This document shows, piece after piece, positions 1 through 8,868 of a stretch of DNA of 64,000 bases. How positions within the stretch are numbered: the stretch's first letter is position 1; the number at the start of each line of letters is the position of its first letter. The stretch spans positions 1 through 64,000 of the forward strand of contig NZ_BMZP01000016.1 in NCBI RefSeq assembly GCF_014652855.1, written 5' to 3'. Under the pieces are notes generated by a model. That model saw nothing but the letters and a program-made list of their open reading frames with translations. It did no database searches and was not told the DNA's origin. The stretch comes from Novosphingobium pokkalii (GTDB taxonomy: Bacteria > Pseudomonadota > Alphaproteobacteria > Sphingomonadales > Sphingomonadaceae). Made by a program: the position numbers and the translations under genes.

Positions 1-370
1 CAATCCAGACAGCAAAACCCGGACAACCTTCCATCCCCGGTTCTCACCGGAAACCCCAAGCCGTCCGTAGCTATCTGGCGACCAACGCAACCACTCCAGG
101 ATCACCCAGAGAGCCAGTAAAACCGGCCTCACCGCGTCGGTGAAGCGGCATATATGGACCACCCGCTCAGGCGTCAACGGGTTTTTGCAATTTTGTTTCA
201 AATTTCCCCAAAAGCCCCGGAAACACGGGGTTTTTGACACCGTAATTACCGCTAGCGCGAGGGTTTGAGTCAGGGCGCCGCCGGCCCTTTTGCGATCAAT
301 CCGTGATTCTCCTGATTCCTTGCGCCATTGTAAGCCAATCCTTAAGCCGGAACGGATTAGATCGAACCCG
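1..370. other. Left-edge region without a supported gene
   Basis: This stretch precedes the first glycosyltransferase gene and I see no convincing coding region in it. A leftward frame is open from a GTG at 132 to the window edge (44 codons, hydrophobic start) but has no ribosome-binding site and no motif I recognise. Positions 211-235 hold a terminator-like hairpin. The remainder is AT-richer than the neighbouring genes, for example 181-210, and may hold the promoter of the polysaccharide genes. Confidence 0.5.
211..235. terminator. Bidirectional Rho-independent terminator
   Basis: A five-base-pair GC stem, CCCCG and CGGGG, closes a GAAACA loop. On the plus strand it is followed by five T. 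On the minus strand it is followed by TTTT, because the plus strand reads AAAA just before it. It probably ends a transcript from the left of the window and isolates the polysaccharide genes from upstream transcription. Confidence 0.6.
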
Positions 371-1399
371 ATGGTCGCACCTTCACCCCCCACTCTGCCA
401 GTCGATGGCCCGCGCGTCAGCGTGATCGTGCCAGGCTATGGCGTTGCGGCTTTTCTGGATGACGCGCTGACTTCGCTTCAGCGGCAGACTTTGCCTGCGT
501 GGGAAGCCGTGGTGATCGACGATGGTGACCCGGCTGTGGCCGGAACCGTCGCGCCGTTCCTGGCCGACCCGCGCATCCGGCTTTGCCAAACCGCCAACCA
601 CGGCGTTTCGGCCGCGCGCAACACGGCCATTGCCGCCAGCCACGCTCCGCTGATTGCCCTGCTGGATGGGGACGACCTGTTTCGCCCCACCTATCTGGCA
701 ACCCTGCTCCCGATCCTGGAAGCCGATCCCACCGTGCGCCTGGCCACCTGCAATGCGCGCATCTTCGGCGCGGTGACCGGCGAGCGCCATTGTGTGGAAC
801 ACGACCAGCCAACGCGCGGTACCTGGCTGAGCGTGCTCGACCGCTCGTTCAACATCTATATCGGCTCGATCTTCCGGCGCGCCGATTTCGAGACCCTGGG
901 CGGCTTCGACGAAACCATGACCCATGCCGAAGACCTTGACCTGTGGGTGCGCCTGATGGCGCTGGGGGGCGAGGCGCATTATGTCGATCAGGTGCTGTGC
1001 GAATACCGCGTGCGCGCCGGCTCGGCCTCTGCCCAGGCACTGCGCCTGCTGCGCGGCAGCTTGAAAGTGCAGGCAAAGGCCCGCGCCAGTCTTGCGCCGA
1101 CCGCCCCCGCGATTGCAACCGTGGAGCGCCTGATGAACGAAACGCGCGATGCGCTGGCGTTCGAAGAGGCGATCGACCGCATCGTGGCCGGACAGGCGCG
1201 CAGTGGCCTGGCGGATTTGCGCCGGATCGGCACGCACGTGGAAAGCCACATGAGCGGCCCGACCTGGCAGCTCGCGCTGGCCTTGTGGCACTGGCTGCCG
1301 GGCCTTGCCGCGCCGATGCTGCGCTGGCGCCGCCGCGCCCATCGTCGGGGCGGCACGCGCGGCGCGCCCTCGCCCAGCTTTCTCGAAACCGAATCCTGA
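371..1399 (+). CDS. Glycosyltransferase family 2 protein
   Basis: A 342-residue cytoplasmic or membrane-associated GT-A glycosyltransferase. The N-terminus has the family-2 nucleotide-sugar fold start (RVSVIVPGYG), then VVIDDG near residue 50 and the metal-binding DGDD motif near residue 100 (ALLDGDDLF). A later HAEDLDLWVR motif resembles the catalytic ED region. The ATG at 371 is preferred to an upstream in-frame TTG at 290, because the extra 27 residues lie outside the domain. The gene stops three bases before the next glycosyltransferase and forms an operon with it and a flippase, so it probably adds a sugar to a lipid-linked surface polysaccharide. Donor and acceptor cannot be told from sequence. 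Confidence 0.85.
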   Translation: MVAPSPPTLPVDGPRVSVIVPGYGVAAFLDDALTSLQRQTLPAWEAVVIDDGDPAVAGTVAPFLADPRIRLCQTANHGVSAARNTAIAASHAPLIALLDGDDLFRPTYLATLLPILEADPTVRLATCNARIFGAVTGERHCVEHDQPTRGTWLSVLDRSFNIYIGSIFRRADFETLGGFDETMTHAEDLDLWVRLMALGGEAHYVDQVLCEYRVRAGSASAQALRLLRGSLKVQAKARASLAPTAPAIATVERLMNETRDALAFEEAIDRIVAGQARSGLADLRRIGTHVESHMSGPTWQLALALWHWLPGLAAPMLRWRRRAHRRGGTRGAPSPSFLETES

Positions 1400-1402
1400 A
1401 AG

Positions 1403-2419
1403 ATGCCTGCCATCCCAGCTTCCGCTCCTCCCGCGCCGGCCGTGACGATAGCCACCAGCATGCACAACGCCGCCGCCACTCTGGCGCCGGCGATCGAAAG
1501 CGTGCTTGCCCAGACGTTTGGCGATTTCGAGTTCCTGCTGCTCGACGATGGTTCCACCGACGCAAGCCGCGCGATTGCCGAGGCCTATGCCGCGCAGGAT
1601 GCGCGCGTGCGCCTGATCGCGATGCCTCGCCAGGGACTGGTGCGCAGCCTCAACCAGCTTTTTGCCGAAGCCCGCGCGCCGCTGGTGGCCCGCTTCGACG
1701 CCGACGACATCTGCATGCCCGAGCGCCTGGAGCGCCAGGTCGCGTTCCTGGCGGCCAATCCCGACCATGGGCTGGTCGCGTGCGAGACCACGTTCATCGA
1801 TGCCGCTGGCGCCCCGGCTGGCAATGCACCGATCCGCCGCCCACATGATCACGATGCAATCCTGGCCGTGCTGGAGGCCGGGCCGATCCTGTGCCACAGC
1901 GCGGTGATGGTCCGCACCGATCTGGTGCGCGCTGCCGGTGGCTATCGCGAAGCATACGTCCACGCCGAGGACTATGACCTGTGGCTGCGCCTGGCTGGGC
2001 AGACGCGCATGGCCAATCTCCCGGAATACCTGCTCGCCTACCGGATTTCGCCTGGCCAGGTGAGTTCGCGCCATTTGGGCGTTCAAGCCCGCAACGCGGC
2101 CATTGCCTGGCTGGCGCACCAGGCGCGAGAGCATACCGGCGTCGATCCGACCGCACACCTGGCCACGCTTCCGGAAGTCGAGGCGCTCGATAGCGCGTTC
2201 GGCGCGGGCAGCGCGGCCTATGTGCGACGCCGCACGATCGACCGGGTACTCTATGCGCCCGAGTGCCTGGCGGGCGATGCCTGGCCCATGCTGCTTGGCC
2301 ATATTGCCGACGCTGGCGCCAGCCCGCGGCTGTGGCGCGTGGTGCTGCGCCTGCTCAAGGCCGGCTATCCGCTCCATGCCCTGCGCACCGCTGCCGCACT
2401 GATCCGGCACGCGGCATGA
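1403..2419 (+). CDS. Glycosyltransferase family 2 protein
   Basis: A 338-residue family-2 glycosyltransferase, paralogous in layout to the preceding gene. It has VTIATSMHN at the start of the nucleotide-binding fold, LLLDDGSTD near residue 50, the DADD metal-binding motif (ARFDADDICMPERL) near residue 95, and HAEDYDLWLRLAG near residue 180. A GXS-type acceptor region cannot be assigned. Its stop overlaps the flippase start by four bases (ATGA), which implies translational coupling. Together the three genes suggest assembly and export of a repeat-unit polysaccharide. The sugar specificity is unknown. Confidence 0.87.
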   Translation: MPAIPASAPPAPAVTIATSMHNAAATLAPAIESVLAQTFGDFEFLLLDDGSTDASRAIAEAYAAQDARVRLIAMPRQGLVRSLNQLFAEARAPLVARFDADDICMPERLERQVAFLAANPDHGLVACETTFIDAAGAPAGNAPIRRPHDHDAILAVLEAGPILCHSAVMVRTDLVRAAGGYREAYVHAEDYDLWLRLAGQTRMANLPEYLLAYRISPGQVSSRHLGVQARNAAIAWLAHQAREHTGVDPTAHLATLPEVEALDSAFGAGSAAYVRRRTIDRVLYAPECLAGDAWPMLLGHIADAGASPRLWRVVLRLLKAGYPLHALRTAAALIRHAA

Positions 2420-3948
2420 GCAAGCCCCCTGCCCCGCCGCGCCGGCCGCATCCCGCCACCGGCAGTCCGCCGCCGGAAATGTCGGTGCGCACGGCTGCGG
2501 CCTGGGCGCTGGTGTCGCAATATGCCTCGTTCGCGATCCAGTTCGCGACCAGCGTGGTGCTGGCCCGGTGGTTCATCACGCCGGCGCAACTGGGGCTGTT
2601 CTCGATCGCCTTTGCCGCCGTCACGATCGTGGCGTTTCTTCAGGACTTTGGCGTTGCCCGCTATGTGAATGGCGAGCGTGACCTGACCCCGGAGAAGCTG
2701 CAAACGGCGTTCACCATCTCCGTGGTGTTCGCCTGGGGCATCGCTCTGCTCGCCTTGGCCAGTGCGGTGCCGGTGGCGCGGTTCTATGGCGATCCCGCGC
2801 TGCTGCCGGTGCTGTTGGTCGTCGCCTCGTCCTATCTGCTGGTGCCGCTGTCGATCGTGCCGCAGGCCACCTGCCAGCGGCGCATGGATTACAAGTCCAA
2901 CACCATGATCGAGGTGGGCTCCTCGATCGCCAACGCCGCCGCCGCGGTTACCCTGGCAGTGCTGGGCCATGGCGCGCTGGCGCTGGCCTGGGGCGCTTTT
3001 GCCCAGCAGGGTGCGCGCCTGGTGGTGAGCCAGTGGCGCGCCGGGCTGATGCTGCCCTGGCCGCTGCGGCTGAAAGGCGCGCGCCCGGTGCTGGAACTGG
3101 GCGGGACCAATTCGGTGCTTTCCACCTGCTATTCGATCACCGCCCGCGCGCCCGAACTGGTCATCGGCCGGCTGATCGACAACACGGCAGTGGGCCTGTT
3201 CGCCCGCGCCTCTGGCCTGGCGTTGCAACTGCGCATGCTGGTGGCGGGCGCGGTGACCGGCGTGTTCTATCCCGCGTTTCGTCGCGTGCGCGACAGTGGC
3301 GAGCCCCTGGGGCCGCCGTACCTTCGGGTCGTGGCGGCCTATACCGGGGTAACCTGGCCGGCCATGGCCGGCATTGCCACGCTGGCGCAGCCGCTGATCC
3401 TGGCGCTCTATGGGCCGCGCTGGGTGGCCGCCGCGCCGTTGCTGCGGTGGGTCGCACTGGCGCAACTGTGCTATATCTCCCTCCCGCTCAATGCTGACCT
3501 GCCGCTGCTGCTTGGCCGCAAGCGCGGGTTGATCCATCGCAATGTCGCGGAGACCGTGCTTTCGGTGTCGATGATCATCGCGGCCGCACCGCTGGGCCTG
3601 GTCGCCGTGGCGATCTCGCGCTTTGTGCACGGGCTGCTGTGGATGGTGATCTACGCCCCGTTCATGCGCCGCATGCTCGGCTTTGCCTGGCGCGATCTTT
3701 TGCGCATCTATGCCCAGAGCCTGGCGGCAACGGCGGCGGCGGTGGCGCCCCTGCTGGCCAGCTATGCGCTGTGGGCCGGGCCGGCGCATTGCAGCCTGGC
3801 CCAGGCCGCCGCCATGGTCCTGGCCGGGGTGCTGTGCTGGCTGCTGGTGCTGCGCCTCACGCGCCATCCGTTGCTGAGCGAAGTGCTTGGCCTGTTGGGC
3901 GAGATCGGCGCGGCCCTGCCCTGGCGCAAGCAACCTGTTTCCGGGTGA
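2416..3948 (+). CDS. Lipopolysaccharide/O-unit flippase (Wzx/MOP family)
   Basis: A 510-residue inner-membrane protein with about a dozen hydrophobic segments, of the polysaccharide transport branch of the MOP superfamily. It would flip undecaprenyl-linked oligosaccharide to the periplasm. A proline-rich 20-residue leader precedes the first membrane segment (AAAWALVSQYASFAIQF), and the Q-x-G-L-F-S-I-A motif follows. The ATG at 2416 overlaps the previous stop. An upstream in-frame ATG at 2263 lies inside the glycosyltransferase and is rejected. No Wzy polymerase or initiating transferase is visible in the window, so the rest of the pathway lies elsewhere. Confidence 0.85.
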   Translation: MSKPPAPPRRPHPATGSPPPEMSVRTAAAWALVSQYASFAIQFATSVVLARWFITPAQLGLFSIAFAAVTIVAFLQDFGVARYVNGERDLTPEKLQTAFTISVVFAWGIALLALASAVPVARFYGDPALLPVLLVVASSYLLVPLSIVPQATCQRRMDYKSNTMIEVGSSIANAAAAVTLAVLGHGALALAWGAFAQQGARLVVSQWRAGLMLPWPLRLKGARPVLELGGTNSVLSTCYSITARAPELVIGRLIDNTAVGLFARASGLALQLRMLVAGAVTGVFYPAFRRVRDSGEPLGPPYLRVVAAYTGVTWPAMAGIATLAQPLILALYGPRWVAAAPLLRWVALAQLCYISLPLNADLPLLLGRKRGLIHRNVAETVLSVSMIIAAAPLGLVAVAISRFVHGLLWMVIYAPFMRRMLGFAWRDLLRIYAQSLAATAAAVAPLLASYALWAGPAHCSLAQAAAMVLAGVLCWLLVLRLTRHPLLSEVLGLLGEIGAALPWRKQPVSG

Positions 3949-4055
3949 GAAGCCCCCGCCTTTAGGCCTTTTTCATCACGATCTTTTTGTGCCGCCGTGA
4001 AATTCACGATGGCGCTGCCGTTCAAGCAGGCGTACCCTGCCGGGCGGAGAGGAAC

Positions 4056-5051
4056 ATGACAATGACGATGCTGGCCCACAAGGTTGCCGGCACGCTCGGC
4101 CCACTGGCCCTTGCGGCCATGGCCCTGCCGGTGTCCGCGCAAACGGCGCAAACCGCGCCGCTCAATACTCCGGCTGCGACAACGCCCGGAACGCCGGGTT
4201 CCAATGCGCTGCCGCCCATGGAGGAAATCCATCTGGCCACCGATTCCCGCGCACGATTGACCGTGCCGGTGACGATCGGCGGCGCCGGGCCGTTTGCCTT
4301 CCTCGTCGACACCGGGGCAGAGCGCACCGTGCTGACCCGCCAGACCGCGCAGGCGCTGGGCCTGGCGCCAAGCGGCCGCGCCACGCTGGTCAGCGTCGCC
4401 GGGCTGGAAGACGTGGACCTGGTGACCGTGGCTGAACTCTCGCTCGGCACGCGCCGCTTTTCCGGGCTGGAAGCCCCGCTGGTGGATGGTCACGATCTGG
4501 AGGCCGAAGGCATCGTCGGCCTCGATGGCTTGCAGGACCAGCGCGTGACCATCGATTTCGCGGCCAACCGCATGATGATCGGCAATGCCTCGCCCGACGT
4601 GCCGCAGATCGACAGCTACGACATCGTCGTGACCGCGCGCCGCCGCTCGGGCCAGTTGATCATGACCGAAGCGATGATCGACGGCGTGCAGACCGATGTG
4701 ATGATCGACACCGGCTCGGACACCTCCATCGGCAACCGCGCGCTGCAACGTGCGCTCAACAAGCGGCAGGGCGAGCAGCAGGCCAAGCTGATCGCCGTAA
4801 CCGGGCAGACGATCACCGCCGATGTCGGGCATGCCCGCGTCATGCGGATCGGCGGCATGAACATCGAGAACCTGACATTCGCCTTTGCCGATGCCCCGGC
4901 CTTTGCCCATCTGCGGCTCAACCGTCGTCCGGCGATCCTGCTCGGCATGCGCGATCTCAGCGCATTCCAGAAGGTTGGCATCGATTTTGCCAGACGCAAG
5001 GTGATGTTCGATTTCACCCCGCCGCAGCCGCAAGCCCTCGCTGCACGATAG
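4056..5051 (+). CDS. Periplasmic retropepsin-like aspartic protease, two-lobed
   Basis: A 331-residue protein beginning with a signal peptide (hydrophobic core LGPLALAAMALPVSA, cut near AQ). It carries two aspartyl-protease active-site motifs: FLVDTGAERTVLT near residue 88 and VMIDTGSDTSIGN near residue 216. Each Asp-Thr-Gly marks one lobe, so a single chain could form the active site that retropepsins form as a dimer. A GGAGAGGAAC ribosome site lies just upstream of ATG 4056, which fixes the start. It is followed 84 bases later by the Atm1 exporter gene. The substrate is unknown. The family is common in sphingomonads and caulobacters. Confidence 0.8.
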   Translation: MTMTMLAHKVAGTLGPLALAAMALPVSAQTAQTAPLNTPAATTPGTPGSNALPPMEEIHLATDSRARLTVPVTIGGAGPFAFLVDTGAERTVLTRQTAQALGLAPSGRATLVSVAGLEDVDLVTVAELSLGTRRFSGLEAPLVDGHDLEAEGIVGLDGLQDQRVTIDFAANRMMIGNASPDVPQIDSYDIVVTARRRSGQLIMTEAMIDGVQTDVMIDTGSDTSIGNRALQRALNKRQGEQQAKLIAVTGQTITADVGHARVMRIGGMNIENLTFAFADAPAFAHLRLNRRPAILLGMRDLSAFQKVGIDFARRKVMFDFTPPQPQALAAR

Positions 5052-5135
5052 GCCGCGCCCGGAATGCGGAGGGCAAAGCGTGTTGCCCGCGCGATGGCGG
5101 GTGGCAACACGCGGCAAAATGCCTATGTGAAGGCG

Positions 5136-6980
5136 ATGCCACCTGAAACTGCCGATACCGCCGCCAATACCGCCAAGGACCGTTCCGCCGCCCAGCGCCA
5201 TGATGGCTGGCGCACGCTCCAGCGTTTCCTGCCCTATCTGTGGCCGGCGGACAATCCGGCGCTGCGCTGGCGCATCGTGGTGGCGTGCCTGTTCATCCTG
5301 GCCTCCACCGCCGTGCAGCTTTACCTGCCCTATCTGCTGAAATGGGCCGTCGATGCCATGAACATGTCCGGGCCGCGCCTGGGCATGCTGGCGATGTGGA
5401 CGGTGCTGGGCTATGCGGCCGGGCGCTTTGCCGGGGTGGCGTTCGACAACTTGCGCAACATCGTGTTCGAGCGCGTCGGCCAGGATGCAACGCGCGCGCT
5501 GGCCGAGCATGTCTTTGCCCAGTTGCACCGCCTGTCGCTGCGCTTTCACCTGGCACGGCGCACCGGCGAGGTGACCAAGACCATCGAGCGCGGGACCAAG
5601 AGCATCGACACGATGCTCTATTTCATGCTGTTCAACATCGCGCCCACGATCCTGCAACTGATCGTGGTGGCGGTGATCTTCTGGATCAGCTTTGGCTGGG
5701 GCCTGGTGGCGGCGACGGCCGTGGCCGTGGCGGCCTATATCTGGGTCACGCGCACGATCACCGAATGGCGCACGCACTTGCGCGAGCGGATGAACCGGCT
5801 GGACGGGCAGGCCCTCTCGCGCGCGGTGGATTCTCTGCTCAATTACGAGACGGTGAAGTATTTCGGCGCCGAAAAGCGCGAGGAGGCCCGCTATGGCCAG
5901 GCCGCACGGGCCTATGCCGAAGCGGCCGTGGCCAGCGAAAACAGCCTGGGCCTGCTCAACATCGCGCAGGCGCTGGTGGTCAACCTGCTGATGGCCGGGG
6001 CCCTGGCCTATACCGTGTGGGGCTGGTGGCGTGGGCAGTTCACCGCCGGGCAACTGGTCTTCGTGCAGACCTACCTCACGCAGTTGTTCCGCCCGCTCGA
6101 CATGCTCGGCATGGTCTATCGCACGATCCGCCAGGGCCTGATCGACATGGCCGAGATGTTCCGCCTGATCGATACCCATGTCGAAGTGGCGGACAAGCCC
6201 GGCGCCCCCGCGTTGGTGGTGCGCCATCCCTCGGTCACGTTCGACAACGTGGTGTTCGGCTATGACCCTGACCGCACGATCCTGCACGGCCTGTCGTTCG
6301 AGGTGCCGGCGGGCAGCCGCGTCGCCATCGTTGGGCCGTCGGGCGCGGGCAAATCGACGATCGCGCGCCTGCTGTTCCGCTTCTACGATCCGCTCTCGGG
6401 CCGCATCCTCATCGACGGGCAGGATATCGCCACGGTCACGCAGGCCAGCCTGCGCGCGGCCATCGGCATCGTGCCGCAGGATTCGGTGCTGTTCAACGAC
6501 ACCATCGGCTACAACATCGCCTATGGCCGCGAAGGCGCGGGCGCGGCCGAGGTGGAAGCGGCGGCGCGCGGCGCGGCGATTGCCGATTTCATCGCCCGCC
6601 TGCCGCAGGGGCTGGACACCGAAGTGGGCGAACGTGGCCTGAAACTGTCGGGCGGGGAAAAGCAGCGCGTGGCGATCGCCCGCACCCTGGTGAAGAACCC
6701 GCCGATCCTGCTGTTCGACGAAGCGACCAGCGCGCTCGACACCCGCACCGAGCAGGACATCCTCGGCACCTTGCGCGATGTGGCGACGAACCGCACCACG
6801 CTCTCGATCGCCCACCGCCTGTCGACCATTGCCGACAGCGACACGATCCTGGTGATCGAGCAGGGCCGCCTGGTGGAACAGGGCAACCACATCGACCTGC
6901 TGCGCCGCGCCGGGCTCTATGCCGAAATGTGGGCGCGCCAGGCCGCCGAAAGCGAGGAACTGGGCGAAGCGGCGGAGTAA
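5136..6980 (+). CDS. atm1: Atm1-type heavy-metal/glutathione ABC exporter
   Basis: A 614-residue half-transporter with an N-terminal six-helix membrane domain and a C-terminal ATPase. Walker A is GPSGAGKST, the signature is LSGGEKQR and Walker B is ILLFDEATSALD, followed by the H-loop SIAHRLST. From memory it closely matches NaAtm1 of Novosphingobium aromaticivorans, whose structure binds glutathione derivatives, including the N-terminus MPPET, so ATG 5136 (preceded by GTGAAGG) is preferred over 5064. It would act as an inner-membrane homodimer exporting glutathione-conjugated metals or related thiols, in relation to metal stress or iron-sulfur assembly. Confidence 0.93.
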   Translation: MPPETADTAANTAKDRSAAQRHDGWRTLQRFLPYLWPADNPALRWRIVVACLFILASTAVQLYLPYLLKWAVDAMNMSGPRLGMLAMWTVLGYAAGRFAGVAFDNLRNIVFERVGQDATRALAEHVFAQLHRLSLRFHLARRTGEVTKTIERGTKSIDTMLYFMLFNIAPTILQLIVVAVIFWISFGWGLVAATAVAVAAYIWVTRTITEWRTHLRERMNRLDGQALSRAVDSLLNYETVKYFGAEKREEARYGQAARAYAEAAVASENSLGLLNIAQALVVNLLMAGALAYTVWGWWRGQFTAGQLVFVQTYLTQLFRPLDMLGMVYRTIRQGLIDMAEMFRLIDTHVEVADKPGAPALVVRHPSVTFDNVVFGYDPDRTILHGLSFEVPAGSRVAIVGPSGAGKSTIARLLFRFYDPLSGRILIDGQDIATVTQASLRAAIGIVPQDSVLFNDTIGYNIAYGREGAGAAEVEAAARGAAIADFIARLPQGLDTEVGERGLKLSGGEKQRVAIARTLVKNPPILLFDEATSALDTRTEQDILGTLRDVATNRTTLSIAHRLSTIADSDTILVIEQGRLVEQGNHIDLLRRAGLYAEMWARQAAESEELGEAAE

Positions 6981-7022
6981 GGCGCTCTGGAGTTGGCCCC
7001 AATGTCAGAAGTGCAAGCACTT

Positions 7023-7118
7023 CTCCCCATCCTCTTCAGAGGAGGGGGCCGGGGGGTGGTGGACGCCTCGCGCAAGGGTTCACACCACCCCCACCCCCTC
7101 CTCTGAAGAGGAGGGGAG
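7023..7118. repeat. Dispersed palindromic repeat, family A (facing pair)
   Basis: Two copies of the sequence CCTCTTCAGAGGAGGGGG plus a GGGGGTGGTG tail face each other across a 25-base spacer, so the element can fold into a long hairpin. Related copies occur at 21998-22087 and 47894-47968. All lie between genes. No open frame is associated. Confidence 0.8.
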
Positions 7119-7130
7119 AAAACCGTCGTC

Positions 7131-7158
7131 CGTTCGGGCTGAGCTTGTCGAAGCCCCC
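7131..7158. repeat. Dispersed repeat, family B (single unit)
   Basis: One unit of the repeat CGTTCGGGCTGAGCTTGTCG followed by AAGCCCC. It recurs many times in the window (14481-14663, 33242-33427, 51731-51868), usually as facing pairs. Here it stands alone next to a family A pair. Confidence 0.75.
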
Positions 7159-7181
7159 TGCCGGCATCCCCCGGAAACCCG

Positions 7182-7382
7182 TCACTTCACCACATCGGCC
7201 TCGTGCCAGACCACGGCCTGCGCCACCTTGATACAGTCCATGCCGCCGTCATAGGTGATCGAGGGTGAGCCATAGAGGCGCCAGCCCTCGGCCAGGGCTT
7301 GCGACACGCGCTCGCAAAAGGCGCGGTCATCCTTGCCGGTGAGCAGGCGATAGATCGGGCGGTTGTCGGGCGTTTCATGCAT
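7182..7382 (-). CDS. DUF1737 family small protein
   Basis: A 66-residue cytoplasmic protein starting MHETPDNRPIYRLLTG and ending DGGMDCIKVAQAVVW plus a short tail. The pattern YRLLTG-DD-FC-RVS-ALAEGW-LYGSP matches the DUF1737 domain, whose function is unknown. The domain fills the whole protein. A longer upstream frame reaches 7679 but lies inside the neighbouring transporter and is rejected. No strong ribosome site is visible, so the start at 7382 rests on the domain boundary. It is divergent from the POT transporter. Confidence 0.75.
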   Translation of the reverse strand: MHETPDNRPIYRLLTGKDDRAFCERVSQALAEGWRLYGSPSITYDGGMDCIKVAQAVVWHEADVVK

Positions 7383-7448
7383 GGGCTGCGGTGTATCATG
7401 CGCGGCTCGGCTTGCCAGCCCCGGCTTTTGACGGCACCACCCTCGCCC

Positions 7449-8846
7449 ATGGAACCTATCGCAGACGCCGCAGCAACCGCCTCCCCCGTCATAGAAAAGC
7501 GCGGCCTGCTCGATCACCCGCGCGGGCTTTGGGTTCTGGCCGGCACCGAATTGTGGGATCGCATTTCCTGGCATGGCATGGTCGCCATGCTGGTGCTCTA
7601 CATGACCGGCGAACTCCTGCTGCCCGGCCGGGTGGAGCATGTGGTTGGATTTGCCACTTACCGTGCCGGGCTGGAGCACGTGTTTGGCCCGATGAACGTG
7701 ACGCAGCTCGCCACGCAGACCTTTGCGCTTTATTTTTCAGCGATCACTTTCCTGCCGCTGGTCGGCGGCTGGATCGGCGACAAGGTCATGCCCCGCCGCG
7801 CGGCGGTGAGCCTGGGCGCCCTGACCATGACGGCCGGCCATTTCGCCATGGCCTTCGATGCCACGTTCCTGCTGGCCTTGGTCTTGCTGGTGATCGGCGC
7901 GGGGCTGCTGCGCGGCAACCTGATGCCGCAGATCCGCGCGCTCTATGCAGCCGGGGATCGCCGGCTGGGCGATGCATTCCAGGTCTATACGTTCTGCGTC
8001 AATGTCGGCGCGTTCATCGCCCCGATCGCCAGCGGCACCATGGCCAAGTATTATGGCTGGCACGCCGGCTTTGCCGTGGCGGGCGTGGGCATGCTGATCG
8101 GGCTGGTGTGGTATCTGGCCGGTTCACGCTACCTGCCCGCGCAAGTGCCCCCGCGGCAATCAGGCCCGGCCGGCCCGCTGAGCGCGGCGGACCGGCGCAA
8201 TGTCTGGCTGCTGGCGATGATCTGGCCGTTCAGCGTGGCGTTCTGGACCGCGCAGGCGCAAGTCTGGAACGTCTACAGCCTGTGGGTGCGCGATCATATC
8301 GACATGGTCGTGGGCGGCTTTGCGGTGCCGATCCCCTGGCTGCAATCGCTCGATGGGCTGGCCCCGGCGTTCGAGGCGCCGCTGCTGATCCTGCTGTGGC
8401 GCTGGCAGGCGCGGCGCGGGGCAGAGCCCGACAGCCTGCGCAAGCTGGCCACCGGCTGCCTGATCTTCGCCGGCTCCACCATCCTGCTCGCGCTGGTCCC
8501 CACGACCGCGCGCGGCACGATCTGGTTGCCGGTGGTGTTCCACCTGCTGTCGAACCTCGGGGCGATGTTCTTCGCGCCGGTCACCCACGCCCTGTTCGCC
8601 GCCCGCGCGCCGGAACGCTGGCGCGGTACGCTGATCGGGGTGGACATGATGGCCGTGGCCGTGGCCAGCCTGATCAGCGGGCCGATGGGCGGCTGGTACA
8701 CCCGCGTCAGCCCGCCGCTGTTCTGGACCGTCACCGCCGCGATTCCGGCGGTGGCCGGCGTGGTTCTGCTGGCCCTGCGCCGCCCGCTGCGCGCCTTCGG
8801 CGGCCCCGATCCGCTGGTGGAAAAGCCAGCAGCGCCCGCCCATTGA
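7449..8846 (+). CDS. POT/PTR-family proton-dependent peptide transporter
   Basis: A 465-residue inner-membrane protein with about 12 to 14 hydrophobic segments. The opening (GLWVLAGTELWDRISWHGM, then LVLYMTGELL) and FLPLVGGWIGDKVMPRR match the proton-dependent oligopeptide transporter family. The usual proton-coupling motif ExxERFxYY in helix 1 reads ELWDRISWHG here, so Glu-Arg is replaced by Asp-Arg and the tyrosines are lost. Coupling or substrate may therefore differ from standard di- and tripeptide carriers. ATG 7449 starts just before the first helix. The end converges on hslU with 22 bases between. Confidence 0.83.
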   Translation: MEPIADAAATASPVIEKRGLLDHPRGLWVLAGTELWDRISWHGMVAMLVLYMTGELLLPGRVEHVVGFATYRAGLEHVFGPMNVTQLATQTFALYFSAITFLPLVGGWIGDKVMPRRAAVSLGALTMTAGHFAMAFDATFLLALVLLVIGAGLLRGNLMPQIRALYAAGDRRLGDAFQVYTFCVNVGAFIAPIASGTMAKYYGWHAGFAVAGVGMLIGLVWYLAGSRYLPAQVPPRQSGPAGPLSAADRRNVWLLAMIWPFSVAFWTAQAQVWNVYSLWVRDHIDMVVGGFAVPIPWLQSLDGLAPAFEAPLLILLWRWQARRGAEPDSLRKLATGCLIFAGSTILLALVPTTARGTIWLPVVFHLLSNLGAMFFAPVTHALFAARAPERWRGTLIGVDMMAVAVASLISGPMGGWYTRVSPPLFWTVTAAIPAVAGVVLLALRRPLRAFGGPDPLVEKPAAPAH

Positions 8847-8868
8847 GAGCAGGCGCTGCCATGACTGT

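Noticed and set aside
1..132. A leftward frame open to the window edge
   Set aside because: No ribosome site and no motif. It is too short to judge, and a terminator lies nearby.
3955..3980. A terminator after the flippase
   Set aside because: GGCC-type pairing gives only three or four base pairs before TTTTT. Too weak to list.
3762..6890. A 1042-codon open frame on the minus strand
   Set aside because: It is antisense to the flippase end, the protease and the Atm1 exporter, has no domain, and is Arg/His/Gln-rich, as expected for a GC-rich shadow frame.
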